DNA of 64,000 nt from a bacterium (GTDB taxonomy: Bacteria; Myxococcota; UBA727; JAUIJE01): contig JAUIJE010000012.1 of the NCBI GenBank assembly GCA_030431455.1, positions 180,148-244,147 on the forward strand, read 5' to 3'. Each line of letters begins with the position of its first letter. Position 1 is the stretch's first letter. The notes below the pieces were generated by a model that saw only the letters and a program-made list of their open reading frames with translations, was not told where the DNA came from and did not search any database. Below, piece after piece: positions 54,210 to 62,578 of the stretch. The translations under genes were made by a program, and so were the position numbers.

Positions 54210-54773
54210 TCAGCCCTCGGGGCCGCCCAGTCGCTCGCGCACGCGTCGACGGGCGCGGGTGAGCCGCGAACGCACCGCCTGCGCGGTGAGGCCGACGACC
54301 TCGGCGGTCTCGGCCGTGCTCAGCTCTTGGCCGTCGCGCAACAGCAGCACCCGCCGGTCGAGGGTGGAGAGGTCCTGCAGGGCTTGGGCGAAACCGCCCA
54401 GGCGCGTCTCGAGCAGGGACTCCACGCGCGCGGCCCCGTCGTAGCTCAGGTGGGCGTCGACGAGGCCGGTGTGCACCGCCGGGTTGTTTTTCTTGGTCCG
54501 GAACCGGCGCGTGCACGCATTTTGGGCAATGCGGCGCAGCCAGCCGTACAGCGACCCCTCGGCGCGAAAGTCCCCGATGTGCGCGAAGGCGGCGGCGAAC
54601 GCGTCTTGGAGCGCGTCGTCGGCGTCGGCGGGGGTGCGGCAGCGTTGGGTCAGGTAGGCGCGCAGGTCGTCGCCCATACACCGGAACAAGGCATCGAGAA
54701 CGTGCGCATCGCCCGCGAGGGCCCGCTCATGGAGCGTCTCATGATCACAAGGGGAGAGAGAGGAGGAAGACAT
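54210..54773 (-). CDS. ECF-family RNA polymerase sigma factor
   Basis: A 187-residue protein with region 2 (YLTQRCRTPADADDALQDAFAAAF and GSLYGWLRRIAQNACTRRFR) and region 4 (LDRRVLLLRDGQELSTAETAEVVGL, TAQAVRSRLTRARRRVRE) of a sigma-70 ECF protein. It directs transcription of a regulon, probably under an anti-sigma or other control. No adjacent anti-sigma gene was recognised. It is divergent from the hemerythrin gene. Confidence 0.93.
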   Translation of the reverse strand: MSSSSLSPCDHETLHERALAGDAHVLDALFRCMGDDLRAYLTQRCRTPADADDALQDAFAAAFAHIGDFRAEGSLYGWLRRIAQNACTRRFRTKKNNPAVHTGLVDAHLSYDGAARVESLLETRLGGFAQALQDLSTLDRRVLLLRDGQELSTAETAEVVGLTAQAVRSRLTRARRRVRERLGGPEG

Positions 54774-54871
54774 GAGGATGCGCCCTGAAGACCTAGCGCG
54801 ATCCGTGCCAACCGCCCGGGCGCGTCGGGCGCGGCATGGATCTCGCAGTCTGGTGATGCACGGGAGGGTCC

Positions 54872-55279
54872 ATGAACATTGACCAAACCACCCACGATCA
54901 CACCCTTGTCGAACACTGCGCGCTCGCGTTGCGCCGCGTGGTCCGCGAGGGCCGCGCCGACGACGTGTCGGTGGCGTACAGCGCGCTGCGGGACGCGTTG
55001 TTGACCCATCTGGCCGACGAGGAGGGCGCGCTGTTTCCGTACATCCGCCGCCAGAGCCCGGGCTGGGGGGACGAGCTCGACGCGCTTGTCGCCGACCACG
55101 AGGCGTTGCGGCGCCTGCTCGGCGACGTCGGCGCGGCGGTGGACGCGGCCGAGACCGCCGCGGTGGAGCCCGCGGTGATGCGTTTTTATGCGCTGCTCGA
55201 GGCGCACTCGTTGCGGGAGGCGGACCTGTTGTCCAAGACCTACACCGAGCTGTTTCCGGAGCGGTTCGTGGGGGGCTGA
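54872..55279 (+). CDS. Hemerythrin-like protein
   Basis: A 135-residue four-helix protein with HDHTLVEHC, HLADEEGALFPYI, DHEALRRLL and AHSLREADLL, the His/Glu pattern of hemerythrin-like (HHE) domains that bind a di-iron centre. It may sense or store oxygen or handle redox stress. It is divergent from the ECF sigma gene and could be a target of it. Confidence 0.88.
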   Translation: MNIDQTTHDHTLVEHCALALRRVVREGRADDVSVAYSALRDALLTHLADEEGALFPYIRRQSPGWGDELDALVADHEALRRLLGDVGAAVDAAETAAVEPAVMRFYALLEAHSLREADLLSKTYTELFPERFVGG

Positions 55280-55332
55280 CGGGTCAAAAACCGGGCGAGA
55301 TCGCCCAACCCGGCGGGCGATATGGCCCGTGC

Positions 55333-56925
55333 TCAGCGTCGACGACAGGTCCGTTCGCAGCTGCGGACCTCCGACGCGAACTTGAGCTTCCGGGTGCGCG
55401 AGAGCTTGCTGTACCGGCTCACTTTTTTGCGCAGGCTCTTGGCGCAGGTGGACTTGCACCGCTTGAGTTTGCCCACCCGCCGTTTGATCGAGGACGTCGC
55501 GGGGGCGCGGCGTTTCTTTTTCTTCTTCACCTCGGGGTCGTCGTCTTCGTCGTCCGCGTCGTTGTCGTCGCCGTCCTCGGGGTCTTCCTGGGCCGCCACC
55601 GCGTTGTCGTCGGCGGGGGCGTCGCCGTCGGGCCAGAGCATGATCACCCCGCCGAGCAGGGCGAGCACCACCGCGGCGAGGGCGGCCCACACCACCGGGC
55701 TGATGCCGCGCGACGCGACGGGGTTTTGCACCGACGTGCGCGAGCTCGGCTCGATGATGCCGGCGTGAAAGCGCGGGGCGCGGCGGGCCACGATCTCGGT
55801 GGCCTCGAGCACGAGCTGTTTTTCGCGGGTGGTGAGGATGCTGTGCTCGCTGCCGTGAATCTGGGGGTCGGCTTGGTCGCGGCCGATCTCGGGGGCCTCC
55901 GCCGGCCCAAAGTCACTGAATCGAATCGCGTCCACCGCCTCGAGCCGCGCCTTCTCGACGCGGATCTCCTCGCCGAACAGGCTGGTGACCTCGCGGTGCA
56001 AGGCCTCCTCGCCGGACTCGGCAAAGTGGGCGTGCAAATACTCGACGAGCAGCTTGCGGAACGTCCGGCAGTCCTTCGGTCGTTTGCGCGACTTGGGTTG
56101 TAGCCCTTTGCCCAAAATCTCTTGCAGCTCGGGCTCGATGTCGGAAAAGCGCCGGGGGACAAAACCGCCCTTGCCCACGGTGTTCCAGATTTCGTTGGGG
56201 GTGAGCCCGGCGTAATAGCGCTCGCCGGCGAGCAGCTCGTAGAGCACCACCGCCACCGAGAACAGGTCCGCCCGTCCGTCGACGGTGTCGCCCCGTGCCT
56301 GCTCCGGGCCCATGTACGCCATTTTGCCCATCACCACGTTGGGCTCGGTTTTTTCGATCTTCAGCCGCGAGCTCGCGAGACCGAAGTCGATGAGCTTCAC
56401 CCCGCCGTTGTAGTCGACCACGATGTTGTGCGGGGAGATGTCGCGGTGGACCAACTCCATCTTCTCTTTGGTCAGCGGGTGTCGTCGACGGTGGGCGTAG
56501 TCGCAGGCCGCGAGGGTGTCGATCACGATCTGGAGCGCGGCGGGGATCGCGAGGGGGTGGCCGCGGGCCGAGCAGCGCTCGGCGATGGACTTGACGTCGG
56601 TGCCGGAGACGTACTCCATGGCGAGGTAGTACTCGCGCCCGGCGCGGCCGACGTCGAAGACCTCGGCGATGTTCTCGTGCTCGAGGGTGACCACCACCCG
56701 CGCCTCGTCGACGAAGCGGGTCACGTACTCGCGGTCGCGGGTCAGCTCCTTGAGGAGCTTCTTGACCACGCACGTGCCCTCTTCCCCATTGAACTGGTAC
56801 TTGGCGAGGTACACCTCGCCCATGCCGCCCTGCGCCAGCGATTGAACGAGTACGTAGTTCCCGAATCGACGCGGCAGAACCTGCGGTTCCATCTCGCCGA
56901 CGGGCTGGCGGAGCCGCCTCGACAT
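55333..56925 (-). CDS. Membrane-anchored Ser/Thr protein kinase
   Basis: A 530-residue kinase with AQGGMGEVYLAKY, VKKLLKE, H160-R-D-I-S-P-H-N (a myxobacterial variant of the catalytic loop), DFGLASS and APE as GPEQ. One membrane helix is at about 420-440 (VVWAALAAVVLALLGGVIML), followed by an acidic stretch and a Lys/Arg-rich Cys-containing end (KKKKKRRAPATSSIKRR, CKSTCAKS, CERTCRRR). The basic tail may lie outside the cytoplasm. ATG 56925 is used. An internal ATG at 56892 is possible. Confidence 0.9.
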   Translation of the reverse strand: MSRRLRQPVGEMEPQVLPRRFGNYVLVQSLAQGGMGEVYLAKYQFNGEEGTCVVKKLLKELTRDREYVTRFVDEARVVVTLEHENIAEVFDVGRAGREYYLAMEYVSGTDVKSIAERCSARGHPLAIPAALQIVIDTLAACDYAHRRRHPLTKEKMELVHRDISPHNIVVDYNGGVKLIDFGLASSRLKIEKTEPNVVMGKMAYMGPEQARGDTVDGRADLFSVAVVLYELLAGERYYAGLTPNEIWNTVGKGGFVPRRFSDIEPELQEILGKGLQPKSRKRPKDCRTFRKLLVEYLHAHFAESGEEALHREVTSLFGEEIRVEKARLEAVDAIRFSDFGPAEAPEIGRDQADPQIHGSEHSILTTREKQLVLEATEIVARRAPRFHAGIIEPSSRTSVQNPVASRGISPVVWAALAAVVLALLGGVIMLWPDGDAPADDNAVAAQEDPEDGDDNDADDEDDDPEVKKKKKRRAPATSSIKRRVGKLKRCKSTCAKSLRKKVSRYSKLSRTRKLKFASEVRSCERTCRRR

Positions 56926-56980
56926 AGACGGACCTTACCAACACTTGAGGGTCGCTGCGGAGGGGCCAAAACCTTTTTTA

Positions 56981-57015
56981 TCAAAGGGGGTTAGGCGCCT
57001 TCGCGCCCCCTTTGA
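56981..57015. other. Inverted repeat in the kinase/miaE intergenic region
   Basis: 10-bp arms TCAAAGGGGG and CCCCCTTTGA with a GC-rich loop, ending 19 nt before the miaE ATG. It follows a short T run on the plus strand and is not a normal terminator in either direction. It may be a 5' leader structure. Confidence 0.5.
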
Positions 57016-57034
57016 ACACACGCGATGGCCGGCT

Positions 57035-57649
57035 ATGACCGGCCGCGTGCTGTCGCTGAAGTCCAAGACCGACCCCGCCTGGGTGCACACCGCGCTCGCC
57101 AACCTCGACGCGGTGGTCGTCGACCATGCCCACTGCGAACACAAAGCCGCGATCACCGCGCTGTCCTTCGTGTCCAAATATCCCGACGACCCCGAGCTGG
57201 TGGGGCGCCTGTCCGCCCTCGCGGCCGAGGAGGCCAGCCACCTCAAGATGATGGTGGACGTGGTCAACGCCCGCGGCCTGACCCTCGGCCACCCCGACAA
57301 GGACGAGTACGTGCAAGGCCTGCTGCGCGCCACCCGCGAGGGCATCTGGGAACACCGCGTGGACCGGCTTCTGATCTGTGCGCTCATCGAGGCCCGGTCC
57401 TGCGAACGGCTCCAGCTGTTGGCCGAGCACCTCGAGGACGCCACGCTGCGGCCGCTGTACGACGAGCTGTGGCGGGTCGAAGCCGGTCACCACACGCTCT
57501 TTGTCGACCTCGCGATCCGCGCCTGCGAGCGGGTGGGCAAAAAGCCCCGCGCGGCGGCCGAGGCCTTGGTCCGGGCCCGGCTCGACGAGCTCGCGACGCT
57601 GGAGGCCCGGCTGCTCGACGAGCTGCCCGTGCGGCCGCGCATTCACTGA
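57035..57649 (+). CDS. miaE: tRNA ms2io6A-hydroxylase
   Basis: A 204-residue di-iron protein matching MiaE. It has VDHAHCEHKAAITALSFV, AAEEASHLKMMVDVV, IEARSCERLQLLAEHL and RVEAGHHTLFVDLA, the Glu and ExxH ligands of the non-haem di-iron centre. It hydroxylates the isopentenyl group of 2-methylthio-N6-isopentenyladenosine at position 37. ATG 57035 is chosen. The upstream part of the open frame lacks coding character. The end overlaps the GDPD gene by 7 nt. Confidence 0.92.
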   Translation: MTGRVLSLKSKTDPAWVHTALANLDAVVVDHAHCEHKAAITALSFVSKYPDDPELVGRLSALAAEEASHLKMMVDVVNARGLTLGHPDKDEYVQGLLRATREGIWEHRVDRLLICALIEARSCERLQLLAEHLEDATLRPLYDELWRVEAGHHTLFVDLAIRACERVGKKPRAAAEALVRARLDELATLEARLLDELPVRPRIH

Positions 57650-58578
57650 GCGGGCGCGGACACGCCGCGGCCGCTTCGGGCCAAAATCGCCGCGAACGCC
57701 GCCCGCGGGGTGTCGGTGGCGAGACAGTCCACGCCCCGGTCGAGCAGCCCCCCATAGGCGTGGCCCGCGTCCCCGCGCGCGGCCCGGTCGACGTCGCCAA
57801 ACGTGCCCGCGATGGTGGGCAGGCCGGCCGCCCGCAACGCCTGGACCCAGTCGGCGCGCACGTCGCCGACCCCGACGAACACCGCGGTGTGGCCGTCGGC
57901 GGCCGCGACCAACCGCTCGACGTCGCGCACACCATCGACGTCCACCGAGACCGTGGCCGCGGGGTACTTGTGGCGTACGTGGGCCCAGTCGCGCAGGTTG
58001 TAGACGATGATTTGGGCATAGCCAAACGCGTCGCGGGCCGCGATGTGGTCGACGACCACGTCGAGGGGGTCGGTCTTGATGTCCACCGCGAGGTAGGCGC
58101 GGGCTTGGGCCCAGGTGAGCACCTCGTCGAAGGTGGGCACACCCTCGTCGAGCACGCGGCCGGTGCGGGATGTGAGCTTGAGCTTCTGCACCCGGAGGTG
58201 GGACATCGCGCCGAGGTGTCCGGTGCCGTCCGTGGTCCGGGCCACGTCGTCGTCGTGCATGAGCACGAGCACGCCATCGCGGGTGGCGCGTACATCGATC
58301 TCGAGCATCACCGGCGCGCCCCCGGCCGCGCGCCAGGTGGCCTGGAGGGTCGAGAGGGCGTTCTCGGCTTGGTCGCGGGTGGGCCCGCCCCGGTGGGCCG
58401 AGACCCGCGGCCAAGCGGGGTGGCCGGCGCGGGTGATCTCGTCCAACTGTGGCAAGCGGGCCTTGCCCGGGTCGGGCGCGACCCCCTCCGGGGGCGCGGG
58501 GTCGACCGCGCGGGTACACGCGGCCCCCGCCCCGACGAGCAGGGCGAGCGCCAGGGCGAGCACGAGCCCGCGGCTCAC
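57643..58578 (-). CDS. Glycerophosphodiester phosphodiesterase
   Basis: A 311-residue protein with a signal peptide (LALALALLVGAGAACTRA) and the GDPD motif set: SAHRGGPTRDQAENA, EIDVRATRDGVLVLMHDDDVARTTDGTG and YLAVDIKTD. It hydrolyses glycerophosphodiesters to glycerol-3-phosphate and an alcohol, probably as a lipoprotein in the periplasm. GTG 58578 overlaps the SDR stop by 4 nt, so it is translationally coupled. It is the third gene of the operon from 59937. Confidence 0.92.
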   Translation of the reverse strand: MSRGLVLALALALLVGAGAACTRAVDPAPPEGVAPDPGKARLPQLDEITRAGHPAWPRVSAHRGGPTRDQAENALSTLQATWRAAGGAPVMLEIDVRATRDGVLVLMHDDDVARTTDGTGHLGAMSHLRVQKLKLTSRTGRVLDEGVPTFDEVLTWAQARAYLAVDIKTDPLDVVVDHIAARDAFGYAQIIVYNLRDWAHVRHKYPAATVSVDVDGVRDVERLVAAADGHTAVFVGVGDVRADWVQALRAAGLPTIAGTFGDVDRAARGDAGHAYGGLLDRGVDCLATDTPRAAFAAILARSGRGVSAPAQ

Positions 58579-59261
58579 CAGTCGATGGCCTTTCCGTCCC
58601 GGAAAAAGCCCTGGTGCGGCCCGTCGACGTCGAGGGTCGCGGCCCACACGATGCCGGCCACGCCTTGGTCGAGGTCGCGTGGCGCGCTTTGGCCGCCCAT
58701 GCGGGTGCGGACCCAGCCGGGACAGACCGCGTTGACCTTGACGTTGGTCCCCGCTTCGTGGCCGAGCACGATGGTGCAGGCGTTGAGCGCGGCCTTGCTC
58801 AACCGATACGCGGCATAGCCCCCGCCCATGTCACTGAGCGCGCCCATGCCCGAGCTGACGTTGACCACCCGGCCGTAGCCGCGCTCGTTCATGCCCGGCA
58901 GGGCCCGGCGGATGGTGCGGTAGGCCCCGAGGGTGTTGATGTTGAACGCCGTTTGCAATGTCTTTGGGTCGTCGGGCCCGTCGAACACCGCGCCGGCGTT
59001 GTTGACCAGGATGTCGACCTGGCCGGGCCCTTCGGTGGCGAGCCAGGCGAAGAAGGCGTCCACCGACGCGTCGTCGCCCACGTCGAGCCCGGCGGGGATG
59101 ACGGCGAGGCCCTTGTCCTTCAGCTCCTTTGCCGCCGCCGCCGCGTCTTCGCGGTGGCGGGCGGTGAGCACCACGGTGTGGCCGAGGGCGGCGAGTTTTT
59201 CGGTGGTGTGAAGGCCGAGGCCACGGTTGGCGCCGGTGACGACGGCGATGCGCGATGACAT
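58575..59261 (-). CDS. Short-chain dehydrogenase/reductase
   Basis: A 228-residue classical SDR with TGANRGLG at the NAD(P) site, NNAG as LVNNAGAVF, catalytic Ser in VNVSSGMG and YRLSK in YAAYRLSKAA. It would reduce a carbonyl or oxidise an alcohol using NAD(P)H. The substrate is unknown. It is in the middle of the F420-type reductase, SDR and GDPD operon, after a 19-nt gap. Confidence 0.92.
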   Translation of the reverse strand: MSSRIAVVTGANRGLGLHTTEKLAALGHTVVLTARHREDAAAAAKELKDKGLAVIPAGLDVGDDASVDAFFAWLATEGPGQVDILVNNAGAVFDGPDDPKTLQTAFNINTLGAYRTIRRALPGMNERGYGRVVNVSSGMGALSDMGGGYAAYRLSKAALNACTIVLGHEAGTNVKVNAVCPGWVRTRMGGQSAPRDLDQGVAGIVWAATLDVDGPHQGFFRDGKAIDW

Positions 59262-59280
59262 ATGGACTCCTGGGGGCAGA

Positions 59281-59937
59281 CTACGCCCGGACGACGTGAA
59301 GGTTAAAGTCCCCGGTGCCGAGGGTGCCGTACAGACGCACCCACAGGGGCAGCCACTGCTCGGTGCCGCGGGCGGTGGTGATGTCCCCGAGGTCGATGAT
59401 GAGGTTCTTTTTCCAGCCGAACCACTCGGTGAGGATCTGCGTGACCTGGGTCTTGGCCCCCGCGTCATTGCCGGAGACAAACACATTGTGATCGCCGGGC
59501 ACGCGGCTGGGGTCCACCATCACCGGGCAGGCCATGGTGTTGAGGGTCTTGACCACCAACGTGTCGGGGAACGCGCGCTGGATGGCTTCGCCCAGCGAGT
59601 CGGTGTTGGCGATGGACAGCGAGGGGGGAAAGCCCTGGGAAAAATCGAGGGGGTTGGAGATGTCGAGCAGGACCTTGCCCCGCAGGTTGTCGGCGCCCGC
59701 GGCTTGCAGCGCCTCGAGGCTGCCCACCCCCGCGGTGCAGTTGAACACGAGGTCGGCGTCGCGGGTGGCATCCTGGAAGGTGGCGAGGGCGGCGTGGTCA
59801 CCGTGGGCGTCGGCCCAGGCTTTGCCCTTTTCGTGGTCGGCGGTGCGGGAGCCGAGGGTGACGTGGTGGCCGAGCGAGAGGAGCTTTTCCCCGATGGTTT
59901 GGCCGACGGTGCCGGTGCCGAGAACTGCGATGCGCAT
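59281..59937 (-). CDS. NADP-binding F420-dependent-type oxidoreductase
   Basis: A 218-residue protein starting MRIAVLGTGTVGQTIGEKLLSLGHHVTLGSR, a Rossmann domain of the NADPH:F420 oxidoreductase and NAD(P)-binding group. It has NCTAGVGSLEAL, VLLDISNPLDFS and FNLHVVRA at the end. The family is used by both F420 and other partners, and I cannot say which. The gene is divergent from LysR and is probably regulated by it. It starts the operon with SDR and GDPD. Confidence 0.85.
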   Translation of the reverse strand: MRIAVLGTGTVGQTIGEKLLSLGHHVTLGSRTADHEKGKAWADAHGDHAALATFQDATRDADLVFNCTAGVGSLEALQAAGADNLRGKVLLDISNPLDFSQGFPPSLSIANTDSLGEAIQRAFPDTLVVKTLNTMACPVMVDPSRVPGDHNVFVSGNDAGAKTQVTQILTEWFGWKKNLIIDLGDITTARGTEQWLPLWVRLYGTLGTGDFNLHVVRA

Positions 59938-59950
59938 GATGAGCCTCCTG

Positions 59951-59965
59951 GTTGGTGCTTCCAAC
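59951..59965. promoter_or_regulatory. Candidate LysR operator (T-N11-A)
   Basis: GTTGG-TGCTT-CCAAC forms a perfect 5-bp dyad, and TTGGTGCTTCCAA fits the LysR T-N11-A rule. It lies between the divergent F420-type reductase gene and the LysR gene, 14 nt upstream of the former's start. Confidence 0.5.
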
Positions 59966-60030
59966 ATACGCCCGGTGGGGGGGAGAAAAAGACCGGCCGG
60001 GGTGGGTTCATTCATGAGAAAAGGTTATGA

Positions 60031-60954
60031 ATGGGGATGAGCGATCCCTTCGCCGGATTTCCCGCGTTCGTCGCCGTGGCTGAAGAGGGCAGCTTCGTGG
60101 CCGCGGGCGAGCGCCTCTCGATTAGTGGGGCTGCGGTCAGTAAAGCGGTGGCCCGGCTCGAAGACGAGATGGGGGCGCGGCTGTTTGTGCGGACCACGCG
60201 TTCGGTGCGGCTGTCGCCTGAGGGGGCGGCGCTGCTGCCCGCGGCCCAGGCCGCGTTGCGGGCGGCCCAGGCCGGGCGGGAGGCGGTGGCGGTGCTGAGC
60301 GGGGCGGTCACCGGGCCGCTCTCGGTGTCGATGTCGCCGGTGTTGGGCCGCTACTTGACCGGGGGGTGGACCGACTTTCTCAGCCTGCACCCCGGGGTGC
60401 AGCTCGAGGTGCGGCTCTCGGACCGGCTGAGCCGGCTGGTCGACGACCGGGTGGACGTGGCCGTGCGCATCGGGGCGCTGAACGACTCGAGCTTGGTGCA
60501 GCGAAATTTGGCCGACACCCGGTGGGTCACCGCCGCGTCGCCGGCCTATCTCGCCCGGGCCGGCACCCCCGCGACGGTGGACGCGCTGGGCCGCCATCAC
60601 CTGGTGCAGTACCTTTCGCCCCGCGGCATCGCCGCCCCGTGGCACTTTGTCGTGGAGGGAGAGCGGGTCACGCCGCCGCTGGCCGCGGCGTTGCGCATCG
60701 ACCACGGGGACCTGGTGGTCCAGGCCGCGCGCGAGGGGGGCGGGGTGGTGCAGGCGATGGACTTCATGGTCGAGGAGGACCTGCGCGCGGGCCGCCTGGT
60801 CGAGGTGCTGGCCGACTGCGCGGCCCCGGGGCCGCCCATTCACGCCCTGTGTCTGCCCGGCCAGCGCCACACCCCGCGGGTGCGGGCGCTGATGGATCAC
60901 TTGTCGTCGAGGTTCGACGGGTCTGGCCGCAAGAAGAACGCGGTGATGGTGTAG
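60031..60954 (+). CDS. LysR-family transcriptional regulator
   Basis: A 307-residue protein with an N-terminal winged HTH (AFVAVAEEGSFVAAGERLSISGAAVSKAVARLEDEMGARLFVRTTRSVRLS) and a LysR substrate-binding domain (SVSMSPVLGRYLTG, DVAVRIGAL, VVQAAREGGGVVQAMDFMVEEDLRAGRLV). It probably controls the divergent F420-type operon. Its final 58 nt overlap the 3' end of the 2OG oxygenase gene on the other strand. Confidence 0.93.
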   Translation: MGMSDPFAGFPAFVAVAEEGSFVAAGERLSISGAAVSKAVARLEDEMGARLFVRTTRSVRLSPEGAALLPAAQAALRAAQAGREAVAVLSGAVTGPLSVSMSPVLGRYLTGGWTDFLSLHPGVQLEVRLSDRLSRLVDDRVDVAVRIGALNDSSLVQRNLADTRWVTAASPAYLARAGTPATVDALGRHHLVQYLSPRGIAAPWHFVVEGERVTPPLAAALRIDHGDLVVQAAREGGGVVQAMDFMVEEDLRAGRLVEVLADCAAPGPPIHALCLPGQRHTPRVRALMDHLSSRFDGSGRKKNAVMV

Positions 60955-61625
60955 CGCGGCCCGGGCGCGTCGGCGGCCACGTCGGTGACGGTGTGGCGCA
61001 CCCCCGCGGGCCGGAACACAAACGCGGTGTTGAACACCGGGGGCACGGCGATGACCGGTACCGTCCCCGCGGGCACAAACGCGAGCGCGCCCCCATGGGC
61101 GGCGGCGTAGCCCCGCGTGAACTGGAACACCACGGTCACGCCGTCGTCGAGGGTGTCCACGTGGGGGGCGAAGCCCTGGCCGGTGACCATGCGCGAGATC
61201 TGCACCTGCCGGGGCACCAAGCCGCGCAAGGAGGGGGGCGCGCCGAACAGGGCCTGTATCCATGTCACTGCACCGGCGCTGGCCAGCCAGGTGAAAAACC
61301 GGCCCAGCACCGAGCCCGGCGCGGGCCGGCGGCACACATCGATGCGGTAGGCCGCGTGGTGGTGGGGGGCGAACGCGGCCTGGGCGAGGTCTCTGGCGAT
61401 CGCCGCGGCCACCTCGGGGCGCAGCGCGGGGGCGAGCGAGAGGTGGGGCACGTGGGGCGCATGTTGGAACACCGGCCACAACCGGCGCGCGGGCCGACCA
61501 TGCACAAACGCGGGGGCGATGAAGGTCGCGGCCTGGTCACGCCTCTGCGCGTCCACGTCGAGCGAGCGGCAGAAAAAACCGTCCGGCGCGGTGGGCAACG
61601 GGGGCGCAGGGTCGTCCCAGATCAT
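60897..61625 (-). CDS. 2OG-Fe(II) oxygenase, probable graspetide tailoring enzyme
   Basis: A 242-residue protein with a prolyl-4-hydroxylase-type cupin motif: HVD (H155, D157), distal His211 in VRHTV and an Arg in PRYTITAFF. These bind iron and 2-oxoglutarate. It would hydroxylate or otherwise oxidise a substrate at an unactivated carbon. ATG 61625 overlaps the stop of the second ATP-grasp ligase (ATGA), so it is coupled to the graspetide enzymes. This suggests it works on the modified precursor, though that is inference. It overlaps LysR at the 3' end. Confidence 0.88.
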   Translation of the reverse strand: MIWDDPAPPLPTAPDGFFCRSLDVDAQRRDQAATFIAPAFVHGRPARRLWPVFQHAPHVPHLSLAPALRPEVAAAIARDLAQAAFAPHHHAAYRIDVCRRPAPGSVLGRFFTWLASAGAVTWIQALFGAPPSLRGLVPRQVQISRMVTGQGFAPHVDTLDDGVTVVFQFTRGYAAAHGGALAFVPAGTVPVIAVPPVFNTAFVFRPAGVRHTVTDVAADAPGPRYTITAFFLRPDPSNLDDK

Positions 61626-62578
61626 GCCGCCCCCCCGAGCAAAAGGCGTGTGAGCGCGGCGGTGACCGCGTCCTGCACGGGGGCGGGATAAAAACGGATG
61701 GCGGGCGCGGGGTTGACCTCGAGGAGCACGGGGCCGTCTGGGCTCTGCCGCACGTCGCAGGCCGCGTACAGCAACCCGAGATGGGCCACGGCTTTTGTGC
61801 AGAGCTGCCCGGTGGTCTCGTCCACCGCCACGGGCGTGGCCGAGGCGAGATTGTCGCGCGCGTCGATGACGTCGGTGGTGTCGAGCTCGGCGGCGGCGAC
61901 CACATGGCCGTTCACCACGTAGACGCGCCATTCGGGCCCAGGGATGCGGCGCTGAAACAGCACCGGCGCGTTTTGTAATTGGGCCAAGCGGACCTCGTCG
62001 AGGTCGGCCGGGGTGAGCAACGCGGCCTGGCCCCCGCCGGACAGGGGTTTGTAGATGACCCCCGCGTCCTGGTGCGCGGCGAAAAACGCGCGCACCGCGC
62101 CGGGGTCCGAGGTCCCGAGCGACGGGGGCACGGGCAGGCCGGCGCGATGCAGTTGCATGGCTTGGTCGAGCTTCTCGGTGTGGCGCAGCACCCGGTCGGG
62201 GGGGTTGACCACGGTGGTGCCGCGTCGTTCGAGCTCGAGCAGGGCGGTGCGCACCAGCGAGGCGCGTTCGCGGGCGGCCACGAAACGCGCGCGCAGGGTG
62301 CGGCCGTTGCGCTCCTCGACGTCGGCGAGGTGAGCGGGGGGGAACGAGAAGTACAGCTTGCGGACCAACAGGCCGCGCAGGCCGCCGAGGCTGCGATCCC
62401 CGAGGCGCACATCGTCGAGGTCGACGGTGAGGGCCAGGCGCTCGGGCACCGCCCGGAACCACAGCCGCACCACCTCGGCCCCGGCGCGTTCGAGCGCGGC
62501 GGCGTACACATCCGCGTCGGGGTCGTTCGGCGGGGCGAGCACCCCGACGCGCGGGGATGGCTCAGGCGAGGAGGGCAT
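61622..62578 (-). CDS. ATP-grasp ligase 2 (graspetide macrocyclase-like)
   Basis: A 318-residue protein with an N-terminal pre-ATP-grasp domain (RVGVLAPPNDPDADVYAAALERAGAEVVRLWF) and a C-terminal ATP-grasp domain. Its ATP-binding Lys177 is in IYKPLSGGG, and the metal-binding set is D275, E287 and N289 in LLEVNPAP. Graspetide ligases activate core Glu or Asp side chains as acyl phosphates for attack by Thr, Ser or Lys. Its ATG lies inside the upstream ligase gene (17-nt overlap). The neighbouring precursor supports this function. It has the same length as ligase 1. Confidence 0.87.
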   Translation of the reverse strand: MPSSPEPSPRVGVLAPPNDPDADVYAAALERAGAEVVRLWFRAVPERLALTVDLDDVRLGDRSLGGLRGLLVRKLYFSFPPAHLADVEERNGRTLRARFVAARERASLVRTALLELERRGTTVVNPPDRVLRHTEKLDQAMQLHRAGLPVPPSLGTSDPGAVRAFFAAHQDAGVIYKPLSGGGQAALLTPADLDEVRLAQLQNAPVLFQRRIPGPEWRVYVVNGHVVAAAELDTTDVIDARDNLASATPVAVDETTGQLCTKAVAHLGLLYAACDVRQSPDGPVLLEVNPAPAIRFYPAPVQDAVTAALTRLLLGGAA

